Positions 41,325-53,528 of a DNA stretch of 64,000 bases are shown in pieces; within the stretch, counting starts at the first letter, position 1; each line of letters begins with the position of its first letter. The position numbers and the translations under genes are program-made. The DNA is taken from the NCBI GenBank assembly GCA_963733905.1, contig CAVTEU010000007.1:248001-312000 (forward strand). The letters are read 5' to 3'. A model generated the notes under the pieces. It was not told the DNA's origin. It ran no database searches and was given only the letters and a program-made list of their open reading frames with translations. The DNA comes from DATADW01 sp963733905 (GTDB taxonomy: Bacteria; Actinomycetota; Acidimicrobiia; Spongiisociales; DATADW01).

Positions 41325-43179
41325 CTACATCAGATACCAGTCGAGGAAGCGCTCCAGCCTCCGGTAGAAGTCCACCTGGGGCGCCGCTCTGAGCAACCCG
41401 TGACCCTCGGTGGGGTAGGTCACGTACTCGTACGTCTTGCCGAGCTTGTCGAGGTGCTCGACCAGCTCCTCGGACTGCTTGAGGTGAACCCGCTCATCCT
41501 GCTCGCCGTGGGCGATGAGCAGCGGCCGCTCCACATCGGCAAGGTGGTGCACCGGCGAGCCGGCCCGATAGGCCTCCGGGTTGTCTGCGGGGTGACCCAT
41601 CATCCGCTCCAGGTCCTCGGCCCCGCCGCGGTCGCCCTGGGCCCAAGATGGTGAGGATGTTGCAGTCGCCGTACTTGAGCACCCCGCAGGCGAAGCGGTG
41701 CTCGGGGTCCATTGCCAGCGAGCAGAGGGCCATGTAGGACCCGTAGCTGGCGCCGAATATCCCGATGCGGCGGGGATCGATCCAATCGAGCGAGGCGAGG
41801 AAGTCGTAGGCGGCCAGGCAGTCCTCGGTGTCCCTGACCCCCCAAACGCCGTGGTTGGCTCGCTCGAACTCGAGGCCGTACCCGACGCTCCCTCTGAAGT
41901 TGATCGCCAGCCAGGCGTACCCCTTCTCGACGAAATATTGGGCGTGACCGTCCCACTCGTCGCCGTAGACCGATGTCGGGCCGCCGTGGGGATAGACGAT
42001 GGCGGCCACCGGCTTGTCCTCGGCGGCGGCCGGCTTGAAGAGGAACGCCGGGATCTCGAGGCCATCGAAGGACTTGTAGCTGACCACCTCGGGGACGACG
42101 TATGGCGCGGCCATCACCGCCGCCGGCGCCGGTTGCAGCAGCGTGGCGATCGATCCGTCGCGGTCTATGCGGACGATCCTTGGCGGGGTGCGCTGGTCCT
42201 CGTGGAGTGCGACGAGGGCACCGTCAGCCGTCCATGCCGGGTCGCTCCACCATCCGCCGACTCCGATCACGGTGACCTCGCCCGTGGCGCCATCGACCGT
42301 GACCATGTCGCAAACCCCGGAGTTGTGCCTGGTCGCCACGAGCGAGCCGCCATCGGGGTGCCAGGCAAGTTGGCTGAAGTTGCCCTGGTCCTCGGTCAGC
42401 TGTCGCCGCCCCGACCCATCGGCAGCCATCAGATGGACCTGGTTCCATCCCGGCTGTTCGGACACGAAGGCGATGGTCGAACCGTCCGGGCTGATGGCGG
42501 CTCCGCGCTCCTGGTAGCCGGGGGTGCCGCTGAGGCGGTGGGAGGCGCCGTCCGCCAACTCGACCCGCCAGATGTCGCTTCGCTTGCGGTCGGATGGCGG
42601 GTAGAAGGTGAACACCGCCCACGACCGGTCAGGGGAGAGCGACAGCTCGCCGACATCGCCATCGGAAGGTCCGAACGGCTGCGGCCACGAGTCGTCAGGA
42701 TCGAGCCAGGCGAAACGGGAATGCCGATCCCGATCGACGGTGACGATCATCCGGTTCTCGTCCACCCAATGCGGATCGCCCGCTTCCACCAGACGTTTGC
42801 CTGGGCCGCCGCCACCGGGGACCACGCAGAGCATTCCCTCGTCCACATAGGCGAGGCGACTCCCGTCGGGCGACCATACCGGGGCGGTGTCCTCCCAGTA
42901 GGCATGGGGGACCCGGTCCACGCTCAACCGTCGGGCGGTCCCCCCGGCGACGGGGACCGACCACACGTCGGACGTGTCGCGGTCGAGGGCGAAGGCGACG
43001 GTGGCGCCGTCGGGCGAGAGGGCGAGGTGATGGGGGCGTTCTGTGGCGGCGATCGCCTCGAGCCGCCAGTGCGGAGGAGGCGGCAGATCGGGGCGGGGTT
43101 GGCTGGGGACGCCGCCGTGCGTGTCCTTGCCGACCCACATCGCAACCAGCTTCGAGGACAGCGCACCGGCCTCAGTCAT
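41325..43179 (-). CDS. S9-family prolyl oligopeptidase-like serine peptidase
   Basis: About 617 residues from ATG 43179. N-terminal beta-propeller (WD40/TolB-like) with repeated DGATVAF, WSPDGSRLAYV, SLSPDRSWAVF, ISPDGSTIAFVSEQPGW and WTADGALVAL motifs; C-terminal alpha/beta hydrolase with AAIVYPHGGPTSVYGDEWD, GSVGYGLEFERANHGVWGV, nucleophile IGIFGASYGSYMALCSL, the catalytic Asp in IAHGEQDERVHL and His in YPTEGHGLLRAA. One frame change near 41640. No signal peptide, so cytosolic; it fits degradation of peptides imported by the adjacent transporter. Confidence 0.9.
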
Positions 43180-44268
43180 GCCTCTCCCGCTTCTCCCCCT
43201 CGAAGGCGAGCAGCGTAGCCAGCACGAGTTGGCCGAGGCTGTCCAGGTGGTACCCACCTTCCTGGACGAAGACGGTGGGGAGGCCGAGCCCTGCCACCAG
43301 CCGGCCCGCTTCCGCATAGCCGTCGACCGTGACCTGCAACGGGCTTTCAGGGTCGTCGCGCGCCGCGTCCACGCCCAGCGAGACGACCACTGCTCCGATG
43401 CCATGGTCGGCGACGAATCGGGTCAGCCGGCCGACGGCTTCCAGCCAGCCGGAATCGCCGGTCCCCGGTGGCAGCGGAAGGTTCAGGTTCGCCCCTGCAC
43501 CGTCCTCATCGCCGGTCTCATCCCCGTACCCGACGAAGTGGGGAAACCATCCCGCACCCGGATCGACGTGGACCGAGGCGTAGACCACGTCGGCACGCCG
43601 GTAGAAGATCTCCTGAGTCCCGTTGCCGTGGTGGGCGTCGAGGTCGATGATCCCAACCCTTGGGATGCCGCGGGAGCGCAGCCGCTGTGCGGCGATGGCG
43701 GCGTTGTTCAGGTAGCAAGACCCTCCGTAGAAGTCGCGGCCCGACGTGGTGTCCCGGTGGCCGGCAGACGGCGTATGCGGCAGGGATGCCGTCGGCGACC
43801 AGGTCGGCTGCGGTCAGCGCGGCCTCGGCGACGGCTCTGGCCGCCTCCCAGGTGCCGGGACCGATCAGGGTCATCGTGTCCATGGCGAACATCCCAGTGC
43901 GTGCCGAGGCCGCTGTGGGCCGGCGTGGCGCCCTCCCGGATGTCAGCTGGGGGAGCGGGAAGACATACGGCACGACGCGGTCCTGCCCCGGCTCGTCGAG
44001 GTATCCGCCTGCCACCCATTCGTCGTATGCGTTGGCGAGAAACGAGAGAAAGGCGGGGTCGTGGACGGCCTCGAACGGGGCCGTCGTCGTAGGCGCGGGG
44101 ATCGACGAACGAGGCGCCGGCCTCCTCCAGGGCCTGGCGGATGCGTTCACCTCTTGCCGGCACCTCGGTCCCCTCGATCCACACCCCGAGCCACACCTCA
44201 CCCTTCGGCTCATGGAGGCGGTGCCGGTCGGTCCAGACCACGGGCATCGACAGGTTGGGTCCCGACAT
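43172..44268 (-). CDS. Histone deacetylase/acetylpolyamine amidohydrolase family protein
   Basis: Zinc hydrolase of the HDAC superfamily. MSGPNLSMPVVWTDRHRLHE starts it; IRQALEEAGASFVDPRAYDD, PFEAVHDPAFLSFLANAYDE, YAVCRPPGHHVGP (tandem His motif), the metal site region with IDLDAHHGNGTQEIFYRR in a third frame, VVYASVHVDPGAGWFPHFVG and FVQEGGYHLDSLGQLVLATL. Bacterial members act on acetylpolyamines or other acetylamines. Frame changes near 44085 and 43750. It overlaps the S9 peptidase start by eight bases and heads the operon. Confidence 0.87.
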
Positions 44269-44327
44269 CTCAGCCGATGGTATCGATCGGGTCGTCGCCC
44301 AGACCTGGCGACCTAGGGTTCGCCGCC

Positions 44328-45890
44328 ATGAGCTTTCGGGTCACGTACGCAACCATGTCGGCGGATGATGCCGATCTCCACGACGGATACGACCACGGCA
44401 TAGAGGCGGCGCGGAGCCGTCTTGGGGAGAGCCACCCGCTGATGATCGATGGCGAGGCGCGTCCCGGTGACGGCGAGCACGAGGAGCGATCCCCGATCGA
44501 TCACGACGTCGTCCTGGGACGTTTCGCCCAAGCCACCGCGAAGGATGTCGATGCCGCTGTCGACGCCGCCCGCTCCTTCGCCCCGTCCTGGGCGGCGACA
44601 CCCTGGCAGGAGCGCGCCAGGCTGTTGCGCGACGCGGCGGACGTCATCAGCGACCAGCGCTTCGAGTTGGCGGCGCTGATGACCATGGAAGTGGGGAAGA
44701 ACCGCCTCGAGGCGTTGGGCGACGTCGAGGAGTCAGCCGATCTGATCCGCTACTACTGCCACGAGATCGAGGACCAAGAGCGGCTACACGCAGGCCATGA
44801 ACCGGCTGTCGCCCGATGAGGCCACCTGGGACGTGATGCGACCGTATGGCGTATGGGCGGTGATCAGTCCCTTCAACTTCCCGATGGCGCTTGCCGCCGG
44901 TCCGGCGGGGGCCGCCCTGGTCGCCGGGAACACGGTGGTGCTCAAGCCATCCAACGCCGGAGCGATGATGGCGGTGAGGCTGTACGAGGCGCTACGGCAG
45001 GCCGGTGTCCCGGCGGGTGCCGTCCACCTGGTCACGGGGTCGGGACCGGTTGCCGGCGACAGCGCTGGTGCACCACCCCGAAGTGGACGGGATCACGTTC
45101 ACCGGCTCATACGAGGTGGGGATGGGGATCCACCGCAGCTTCGCCGCCGAGCTATCCGAAGCCGGCCATCTGCGAGATGGGTGGCAAGAACCCGGTGATC
45201 GTCACCGCCGCCGCCGACATCGACGAGGCGACCGACGGGGTGATGCGCTCCGCCTTCGGGTTCGGGGGTCAGAAATGCTCCGCCGCCTCGAGGGTCTATG
45301 TGGAGCGCCCGGTGGTGGACGAGTTCATCGACGGCCTCATCGCCAAGGCGGAGAAGGTGGCGGTGGGTGACCCGCTCGACCGGTCGGTGTATCTCGGGCC
45401 GGTGATCGACCGGCGAGCAGTCGAGCGCTTCAGCGAAGCGGTGGCCGAAGCCCGGTCGACCGGCTCGATACTCGCCGGAGGCGAGGTCATCACCGAGGGT
45501 GATCTCGGGCGGGGGAACTTCGTCCAGCCGACCGTGGTGACCGCTCCGGAGTCGTCGTGGATCTGGAAGCGGGAGCTGTTCGTCCCATTCGTGGCGGTGG
45601 CCGCGGTGGACGACATGGACGAGGGGCTGGCCCGGGCCAACGACACCGAGTACGGGCTGACGGCAGGGTTCTACAGCCGAGACCAGGACGAGATCGACCG
45701 CTTCCTCACCGGGATCGAGGCCGGAGTCGTCTACATCAACCGCAGGGCGGGGGCAACCACCGGCGCCTGGCCCGGCGTGCAGCCGTTCGGTGGCTGGAAG
45801 GGGTCGGGGACCAGCGGCAAGGCGGGCGGGGGTCCCCACTACCTCACCCAGTACCTCAGGGAGCAGTCGCGCACCATCGTCGGAGGGTGA
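44328..45890 (+). CDS. 1-pyrroline-5-carboxylate dehydrogenase, RocA type
   Basis: Aldehyde dehydrogenase that oxidises glutamate semialdehyde in proline and ornithine breakdown. ATG 44328 follows TAGGGT by 8 bases (leaderless layout). DHDVVLGRFAQATAKDVDAA, WAVISPFNFPMALAAGPAGA, GITFTGSYEVG, ICEMGGKNPVIV, catalytic Cys in FGFGGQKCSAASRVYVE, and the class-typical end INRRAGATTGAWPGVQPFGG with GGGPHYLTQYLREQSRTI. Frame changes near 44800, 45060 and 45165; about 520 residues merged. No proline dehydrogenase is adjacent. Confidence 0.88.
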
Positions 45891-45897
45891 GGGTTGC

Positions 45898-46364
45898 TCA
45901 TTGCTCGCCGAGAGACCGGAGATCGCCGAGCACCTCCTCGGGGTGAGCCGCGTTGTCGGTAACCAGATAGGCGCGCCGCACCATCCCCTCGGGGTCGACC
46001 AGGTAGGTCACCCGTCTGCGGCCAGCCAAAGCGACGGTCATCGGGCTCCCGTTCGACACCCTGGGCGCGCCCGATGGCATGGTCGGGGTCGGACAGCAAC
46101 GGGAAAGTCGAATCCCATCATCTCCGACCAGGCGCGGTTGTCCTCGGGCGAGTCGTAGGACACCCCGAAGATGGCGGCGCCGGCTGCTTCGAATTCAGGG
46201 GTTCGGTCACGGAACCCCTCCCCTTCGAGCGTTCAGCCGGGGGTGTCCGCCTTGAGGTACCACCAGACGACTGCCCACTTCCCCAACAGGTCGCCGCGGG
46301 TCACCCGTCGCCCGCGGTCGTCCGTGGCTTCGAAGTCGGGGAGCGCCGTTCCCTCATCGAGCAA
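45898..46364 (-). CDS. Peroxiredoxin (AhpC/BCP type), probable selenoprotein
   Basis: Thiol/selenol peroxidase of the BCP family. TTG 46364 follows AGGAGGT at 6-base spacing. The frame reads ALPDFEATDDRGRRVTRGDL, GKWAVVWWYLKADTPG, then an in-frame TGA (46235-46233) exactly where the peroxidatic Cys of TPGCT belongs, and continues TLEGEGFRDRTPEFEAAGAA, IFGVSYDSPEDNRAWSEMMG. A bSECIS-like hairpin follows (separate entry). The resolving Cys five residues later is Glu. Two frame changes after that (about 46097 and 46055) lead to VTYLVDPEGMVRRAYLV and the stop at 45898. About 155 residues. A TGC-to-TGA error is the alternative. Confidence 0.82.
46197..46219 (-). promoter_or_regulatory. bSECIS-like hairpin downstream of the peroxiredoxin TGA
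   Basis: On the minus strand AGGGGTTC and GAACCCCT form a perfect 8-bp stem with the 7-base loop CGTGACC. It starts 13 bases after the TGA; the loop G is in the second position and lies about 22 bases from the codon. Both agree with the published bacterial SECIS consensus (G in the first two loop bases, spacing about 16-37 bases). Confidence 0.7.
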
Positions 46365-46382
46365 TGGATCACCTCCTCTCTG

Positions 46383-47708
<1,326 letters not shown>

Positions 47709-47712
<4 letters not shown>

Positions 47713-48191
47713 CCATCGAGACTGCCGACGCGCCAGTCGGGGAGCGGCTCCGGATCCTGGGCACTGCCCGCACCGTCGCACTGGTCGGGGTTTCGGCCAA
47801 CCCGCTGCGGTCGTCGAACTTCGTCGCCACCTACCTGATCCGCACCAGTTACACCATCTGGCCGGTCAACCCCACCTACCCCGAGGTGCTCGGTCTGCGC
47901 TGCTACCCGGCGCTGGCCGATCTCCCCGAGCCGCCCGACATCGTCGACGTCTTCCGGCGGGCCGAGGAGATCCCATCGGTGGTCGAGGAGGCGATCGACG
48001 TCGGGGCCAAAGTGGTCTGGTTCCAACTCGGGCTCCGCCACGAGGAGGCGGCGGAGCGGGCCCGAGATGCGGGTCTCGCCGTCGTCCAGGACCGTTGCCT
48101 CAAGATCGAGCACGCCCGGTTCGCCGGAGGACTCCACCTCGGCGGGTTCGACACCGGGGTGATCACCTCGCGGCGCCGCCGGCCGATCTGA
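47709..48191 (+). CDS. CoA-binding domain protein (YccU-like)
   Basis: 160 residues from GTG 47709, which overlaps the preceding stop (GTGA). Rossmann-type CoA-binding fold: ILGTARTVALVGVSANPLRS, SNFVATYLIRTSYTIWPVNP, EVLGLRCYPALADLPEPPDI, VVDVFRRAEEIPSVVEEAID-type region and VVWFQLGLRHEEAAERARDA. Often found beside O-acetylhomoserine sulfhydrylase genes; exact function unknown. No frame break. Confidence 0.85.
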
Positions 48192-48195
48192 GCTA

Positions 48196-48604
48196 TCAGA
48201 GGGCGCGGATCCGGTTGTTCCTCGGGTTGTGCTCCAACTCGGCCAGACCCATCACCTCGAGCACGGGCGTGACGTAGTTCCCCACCCTTCCCCGCAGGCC
48301 CTTCTTGAGCCCGTACCAACCGCCAATCGGGTTGTCCGCCGACCGGGCCCACGCCTCGACCGATCCCTCGGGTGCCTGCTTCTGCTCGTCGGCATTGCCC
48401 AGCGGCATCCAATCGCCGTGTTCGGAGAGCATGGCGTGCATGTCGTCGATGATGCGCAGGTCGTAGTGGAGGACCGTGCTCCCCACCGTGCACACCAGCA
48501 CCGGAGGGTCGGCCGACTTCGTCACGGTACATCTGGAATGTCGAGGTGAGACTCGGCGTCTGGAGAACCCAGGGGTCTTCCTTGGTGCCCGATCCGGTCG
48601 CCAT
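48196..48604 (-). CDS. DUF6855-like conserved hypothetical protein
   Basis: About 135 residues. MATGSGTKEDPWVLQTPSLT, then after a frame change near 48525 PVLVCTVGSTVLHYDLRIID, MHAMLSEHGDWMPLGNADEQ, VEAWARSADNPIGGWYGLKK and AELEHNPRNNRIRAL. The pattern is that of a small actinobacterial family I remember as DUF6855; function unknown. No signal peptide or membrane segment. Convergent with the CoA-binding gene. Confidence 0.65.
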
Positions 48605-48719
48605 CTGCTAGCTCCTTCGGTAACGAATCAGTTACGTTACCAGCTGGTCAGGCAATTGCCCCGGAGCTGGAACCTTGAACTCGTTCTTGCGTGGCTGAAG
48701 TGTCGAGACGACTGCCGAG

Positions 48720-50499
48720 TCACGCCACGAACGGGATCTGCGTGACTGGTGCGAACGAGCTCAGTCCGAGCGGAGGAGGCACAGCTGCTACCGCGGCGTG
48801 CTTGACGTTGTACGGGCCTCCCAAGTGATGACGCCCGGTAACCGGTGACCGAGGGGGCAATCGCTTCCACGTAACGGGCGGTGACGATCTGGATCTGATA
48901 GAGGCCCTGCTCGACGTCGTAGCGCTGCACCGCTTGCCAGGCAGCCCCGGCCTCCTCCTCGGGCGCCTGCACCGCGGCGAGCAGAAGAGCGTCGTACTCC
49001 TCGTCGGCGGGGAACCCGTAGAGCGACCCGTTGAGGTTGCCGGGCATGTCCGAGGTCGCGCTCCAATACGGGTAATCAGAACCGAAGCCTGATGCTGCTT
49101 GGACCTCGACGGCGAGCAGCACGAGGTCGTAATCCCTGGTCACTGTGAGCCTCTCCACCACCTGGCTGGTGCTCTCCACGAATATCGCCACGGGTATGCC
49201 CACCGCGGCGAGGTCGGCCTGGACCATCACCGCGGTGTCCAACAGGTAGGGGTCGTCGATCAGGTAGAGCCCGAGCGTCTGCTCCGGTGGACCCCCGGCC
49301 TCTTCGAGATACTGCGCCGCTTCCTCGGGATCGGCCGGTCCGCCGAAGAAGTCGCCCAGCTGAGGGTCGAAGTGGTCGGCCCGGCTGGAGAGCAAGGTCG
49401 CTGCGGGGATGGCCGTGCCAAAGAAAGCCTCGTTGGCGATTCCACCGCGCCCGATGGCCTCGGCAATGGCGCGCCGGGCGGCGTATGAGGCGCCGGTGAA
49501 CCGAGCCGGGTCGAGGTTGGGGTACATGTAGACCCGGGTGGTCGAGTCCTCGGTGATGCTGACGGTGACACCGCCGCGGTCGAGGACATGGAGCTGGCTC
49601 AGGGCGGGGTCGGGAACGATGTGGGTCGTTCCCGACACCAGGTTGGCCGAGCGGGCGCCGTCCTCGGGGACCACCTTCATCACGACCTGTCCGGTCACTG
49701 GAAGCGAGCTGTCCCAGTAGCGATCGAACCGCCTCATGACGATCTGGTCGCCCTGGGTCCACTCGACGAATCGGTACGGGCCGGTCCCGATCGTCGTCCG
49801 CGCATAGGTGTCGCCCACCGTGTACGGGACGTTGGAAGGGACGATCGGGATCCTGGCAAGAGTCACGGGAAAGGGAGTGAAGACGCTCTCCAGGGTGAAG
49901 ACGACGGTGTGTTCGTCCGGGACATCGATCGACGAGATCATCGAAACCCGGGGCTTCCACTGCGACGTGCTCGTTTCTGCGCCGATGGTCTCGTAGCTGA
50001 ACTTCACATCCTCTGAGGTAAAGGGCTTGTCGTTGTGGAAGGTGACTCCCTCTCGGAGGGTGACGGTGTAGGTCAGGCCGTCCTCGCTGACCTCGGGCGG
50101 GCCGGCGGCGAGTTGAGGGACGATCTCACGATCCTCGTCCCATGTGAGCAGCGACTCGTTGGTGAGCCGGTAGACCCTCTGGATCGACTGCGCGCTCCAG
50201 TTGAGCGGGTCGACGTCCGGGGTGGGGTCGGCCAGGATGTCGATCCTCAACTCCCCGGCAGATGCTCCCGCGGTGGTGGACGTGGCCGCTGAGGTGGCTG
50301 TGGCGGCGGTCGTGATGGTGCCGGCCAGCGACGTCGCCGCCTGAGCCGTGGTCGTCGTGGTCGCCTCGCCAGCGTTGCAGGCAGCGAGGAGGGCTCCCGA
50401 GGCACTGATGCCCGCCACGCCCTTGCTCATGGCAGCAAGGAACCGGCGGCGGCTCATCTCGGTTGCGGCCAACCGTGGCCGCCCGGCTCGGCGATCCAT
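48720..50499 (-). CDS. Peptide/nickel-type ABC substrate-binding lipoprotein with Tat signal
   Basis: SBP family 5 protein. ATG 50499 is preceded by GAGAGG. The N-terminus has a twin-arginine motif (MSRRRFLAAMSKGVAG) and lipobox GALLAACNA, then a long Thr/Ala linker (about residues 45-85) and the binding domain: WSAQSIQRVYRLTNESLLTW, LREGVTFHNDKPFTSEDVKF, TIGTGPYRFVEWTQGDQIVM and NLDPARFTGASYAARRAIAE. A frame change near 48825 leads to the ending GLSSFAPVTQIPFVA. No permease or ATPase genes are next to it, so it may serve the transporter at 36-41 kb or another elsewhere. Confidence 0.85.
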
Positions 50500-50613
50500 C
50501 GTCTCATCCTCTCGTGTGCGGCGCAAGGGTACGGTGGCACGCGGTGCACCCGTCTCCACGACGCTATCGGCTACGCCCTACCCGGGGCCGGTTGAACTCG
50601 GGACCTTGAACGG

Positions 50614-51399
50614 GTGACGGCGCGCCAAGCCGACCCGGCGACACTCGATCGCTCCCGCGAGTTCGTCGGGGGCTTCCACGAGGCCGACCTGTCGGCCCGT
50701 GCGCTCGCCGTCCCCGGGCTGCCACCGGGCTGTGAGGCAAAGACGCTGTCCCGTGACCCCCTGGGTGAATCGACCCAACTGATCCGGATCCCCGCCGGCT
50801 GGCGTTCGGGCCGGGGCGGCTTCACCGCGGCCCTCGAGATGTTCGTGGTCAGCGGGAGGCTGCAACTCGACGGTCGACCGCTGCGCCCGATGACCCATGT
50901 CGCCATGCCCGCAGGTGTAACAGGTCGGTACTCGGCCCCGATCGACACGGTCGTACTCGCCCACTCCGCGGGTCCCCTGAGCTTTGGAGAGGCAACTGAC
51001 CCCGGTCCCGGCTCGGTGGTGGACACAGAGGAACTGGACTGGGAACCGGCGGGCGATCCTGAGCTGCCACCCGGACTCATGGTCAAGGCGGTCCACGGCG
51101 GCGATGGTGCTGGGCCCCGCGTGTGGCTCATGGCGGGCGTCCATTGGGGGAAGCGGTCGAGATGGCAGCGGCACCCGGTGAGCGAGGAGGGGTTCCTCCT
51201 CGAAGGCGAGTTGGCGGCGGCCGTGGGTTTGGCCGACGGTGTGAAGGTCCACAGGTATCAGCCCGGCGGGTACTTCCACCGGCCGCCGGGCACACCGCAC
51301 CTCGTGCGCACCGCGGGCGCCATGCTGCTGTTGATGCGATCGGCCGGCCCGCTCACCACCGAATGGAGCGAGACTCCCTGGCAGGACGACCGGGGCTGA
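50614..51399 (+). CDS. Bicupin protein, DUF4437-like
   Basis: 261 residues from GTG 50614. Two cupin-like halves: residues about 45-115 (TQLIRIPAGWRSGRGGFTAA, EMFVVSGRLQLDGRPLRPMT) and about 150-250 (GPRVWLMAGVHWGKRSRWQR, EEGFLLEGELAAAVGLADGV, YQPGGYFHRPPGTPHLVRTA). His and Glu residues at these places could bind a metal. Substrate unknown. No frame break. Divergent from the substrate-binding protein gene. Confidence 0.7.
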   Translation: MTARQADPATLDRSREFVGGFHEADLSARALAVPGLPPGCEAKTLSRDPLGESTQLIRIPAGWRSGRGGFTAALEMFVVSGRLQLDGRPLRPMTHVAMPAGVTGRYSAPIDTVVLAHSAGPLSFGEATDPGPGSVVDTEELDWEPAGDPELPPGLMVKAVHGGDGAGPRVWLMAGVHWGKRSRWQRHPVSEEGFLLEGELAAAVGLADGVKVHRYQPGGYFHRPPGTPHLVRTAGAMLLLMRSAGPLTTEWSETPWQDDRG

Positions 51400-51475
51400 G
51401 CCTGGCGCTCCCGAAATGTCGCACCCCGGTCTTACGTTTCCAAGCGTTCCCCGCGCTTCCCGAGAGGAGCGGAAA

Positions 51476-51814
51476 ATGGACCTCAACCTCGTCGTCTTAT
51501 CGGGGAGACTGGCGTCGGCACCCGAGATGCGGGTCTTCGACTCTGGGACCCGGTTGATCCGGTACCTGGTGACGGTGCGCACCGAGACCCCCCGACGCCG
51601 TATCGACGTCCTACCGGTGACGCTGTGGGATCCGGGCGAAGAGGTCACCGCCGATCTCGAGCCGGGTCGCCGGGTATGGGTGGCGGGGAGCGCCCAACGC
51701 CGGTTCTGGGAGGGTCCTGAGGGACGGCGCAGCCGGATCGAGATCGTCGCCGAGCAGGTGACCCACGACGTCGCCGAGGAGCCCGAGTCGGTCGCCGAGG
51801 TCAGCCCTCGGTAG
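51476..51814 (+). CDS. Single-stranded DNA-binding protein-like OB-fold protein
   Basis: 112 residues from ATG 51476, with GAGAGGAG about 6 bases upstream. MDLNLVVLSGRLASAPEMRV, LIRYLVTVRTETPRRRIDVL, PVTLWDPGEEVTADLEPGRR and VWVAGSAQRRFWEGPEGRRS fit an SSB OB-fold. It lacks the long Gly/Pro tail and acidic tip of the main replicative SSB, so it is a short paralogue, possibly for repair or uptake. The next gene begins ten bases after the stop. Confidence 0.8.
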   Translation: MDLNLVVLSGRLASAPEMRVFDSGTRLIRYLVTVRTETPRRRIDVLPVTLWDPGEEVTADLEPGRRVWVAGSAQRRFWEGPEGRRSRIEIVAEQVTHDVAEEPESVAEVSPR

Positions 51815-51823
51815 CCTCGGAGG

Positions 51824-53351
51824 ATGGGTCGGGTAGCCGTCGCCGCTCCCTCGGCGCTGGCAGCCGCTGCTGGCGCCGCTGTTGCCGATGCGGGTGGCAA
51901 CGCGGTCGATGCCGCCATAGCCGCCACTGTGTTCGCATCGATCTCCGAGCCGGGGGTGTGCTCTCTCGGCGCCGGGGGGTTCATCACGGTCACCTCCGCC
52001 TGAAGGGGAGAGCGTGGTCTACGACGGCCAGGTCGAGATGCCTGGCCGCGGGCTAGCCCCCGAGCGGTTCGGCAAGGCGATGTTCGAGGTGTCGATGGCG
52101 TACGGCGGTGGAACGACGACCTTGGTCGGACCGGGGTCGGTCGCCACGCCCGGGGTCGGTGGCGGCGTTTGCCGCCGTGGCGAATGCGCACGGACGGCTG
52201 CCATGGCCCGAACTCTGGGAACCGTCGATCATCGCCGCCACGACCGGGTTTCCCTTGCCGGCGGCATCGCACCGCTACCTCACCCAGGGTGCGATGGACA
52301 TCTTCGGCAGGGAGGATGCCAGCCGGGAGGCAGTGACCGGCGGCGACGGGATGCCGCTGCCCACCGGGGCGACGGTGTTCGTCAAGGGTCTGGCCGACAC
52401 GCTGATCCAACTCGCCGAGGAGGGACCGGCATGCCTGCACGGTGGCGATCTCGGCCGGCGGATCGCTGATGCGGTCGAGGCCGAGGGCGGGATACTCACC
52501 ATCGACGATCTGGCCGCCTACCGGGTGCTTCGCCGCACCCCGTTACGGGTGGAGAGCGCCGGCTGGATCTTGTCCACTGTCCCTCCCCCCGCTGTTGGGG
52601 GTGCTGCGGTGGCGGCGGTGCTGCGGATCATGGGCGACAGCCCGGTGAGGACGTGGGAGGCAGCCGATGTCGCCCGGTTCGCCGACGCGCTGGCAGCGGT
52701 CTTCGCCTACCGCGCCGCCCGGGTCGACCGCGGGGAGTCACCGGAAGAGGCGGTGACCGAGATGCTCGGCGCGAGCAACGCCCAAGAGCTGACCGGGATG
52801 GGAGCGGCCTCCACCATCCACGTGTCGGCTGTCGACTCCGACGGACTGGCGTGCGCCGCCACCATGTCGGCCGGTTACGGGTCGGGCGTCCTCCCGGCGG
52901 GTCAGGGGTCTGGCTCAACAACTGTCTTGGCGAGTTGGAGCTCAACCGGCGCGGGGTGCACGTCCTGGCGCCGGGGACCCGCCTCCCCTCGAACATGGCG
53001 CCCACGGTGGCGATCGACGGGAATGGGCGGGTGATGGCGGTGGGCACGCCGGGCGCCGACCGGATCACGAGCGCCATGGCGATGGTCTTCCTCAACATCA
53101 CCCGGCTCGGGCTCTCGCTGGAGGACGCCATCGCCCATCCCAGGCTCCACGTCGAAGGCTGGCCGGAACACCCCCGTGCCGCCTACGAGCCGGGGCTCGA
53201 CGTCTCCGAGGTGACCCTGCCGACCAGGGCGTTCGACGAGGCATCGATGTTCTTCGGTGGTGCCGCCGCCGCGCTCCGCCATGCCGACCGGACGCTGGTG
53301 GCTGCCGCCGACCCACGCCGAACGGGTGGGACCGCCATCGCCGGTGAGTGA
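51824..53351 (+). CDS. Gamma-glutamyltransferase family protein
   Basis: N-terminal nucleophile hydrolase of the GGT family. ATG 51824 is 6 bases after a TAGCCT -10 box. AVAAPSALAAAAGAAVADAG, NAVDAAIAATVFASISEPGV and SLGAGGFITV open; YRVLRRTPLRVESAGWILST and PPPAVGGAAVAAVLRIMGDS follow; the catalytic Thr lies in GAASTIHVSAVDSDG; WLNNCLGELELNRRG, PGTRLPSNMAPTVAIDGNGR and GLSLEDAIAHPRLHVEGWPE end the small subunit. About 500 residues merged. Frame changes near 52000, 52150 and 52905. No signal peptide, unlike periplasmic GGT. Confidence 0.85.
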
Positions 53352-53528
53352 TCGAACGACGACCTTGTCGTTCCCCAGGTCACCGGGGGGTTGACATGGG
53401 GGGTACGTTGGGCCCAGTCCGGCGAGCCCGCCGGCGACCGCTGAGAACCCCGAGCCCTGGCCTGTTCGCGCCCGTTCGGAGGTGGTCGGTCGGTGATCCG
53501 AAGCGAATGCGGCAGGTGGAGGTGCAAT

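Noticed and set aside
41698..43218. 506-codon plus-strand frame opposite the S9 peptidase
   Set aside because: Antisense shadow of a peptidase with a visible catalytic triad.
53391..53409. TTGACA plus TACGTT as a promoter before the small gene at 53529
   Set aside because: The spacing is only 7 bases; no -10 exists at 16-18 bases.
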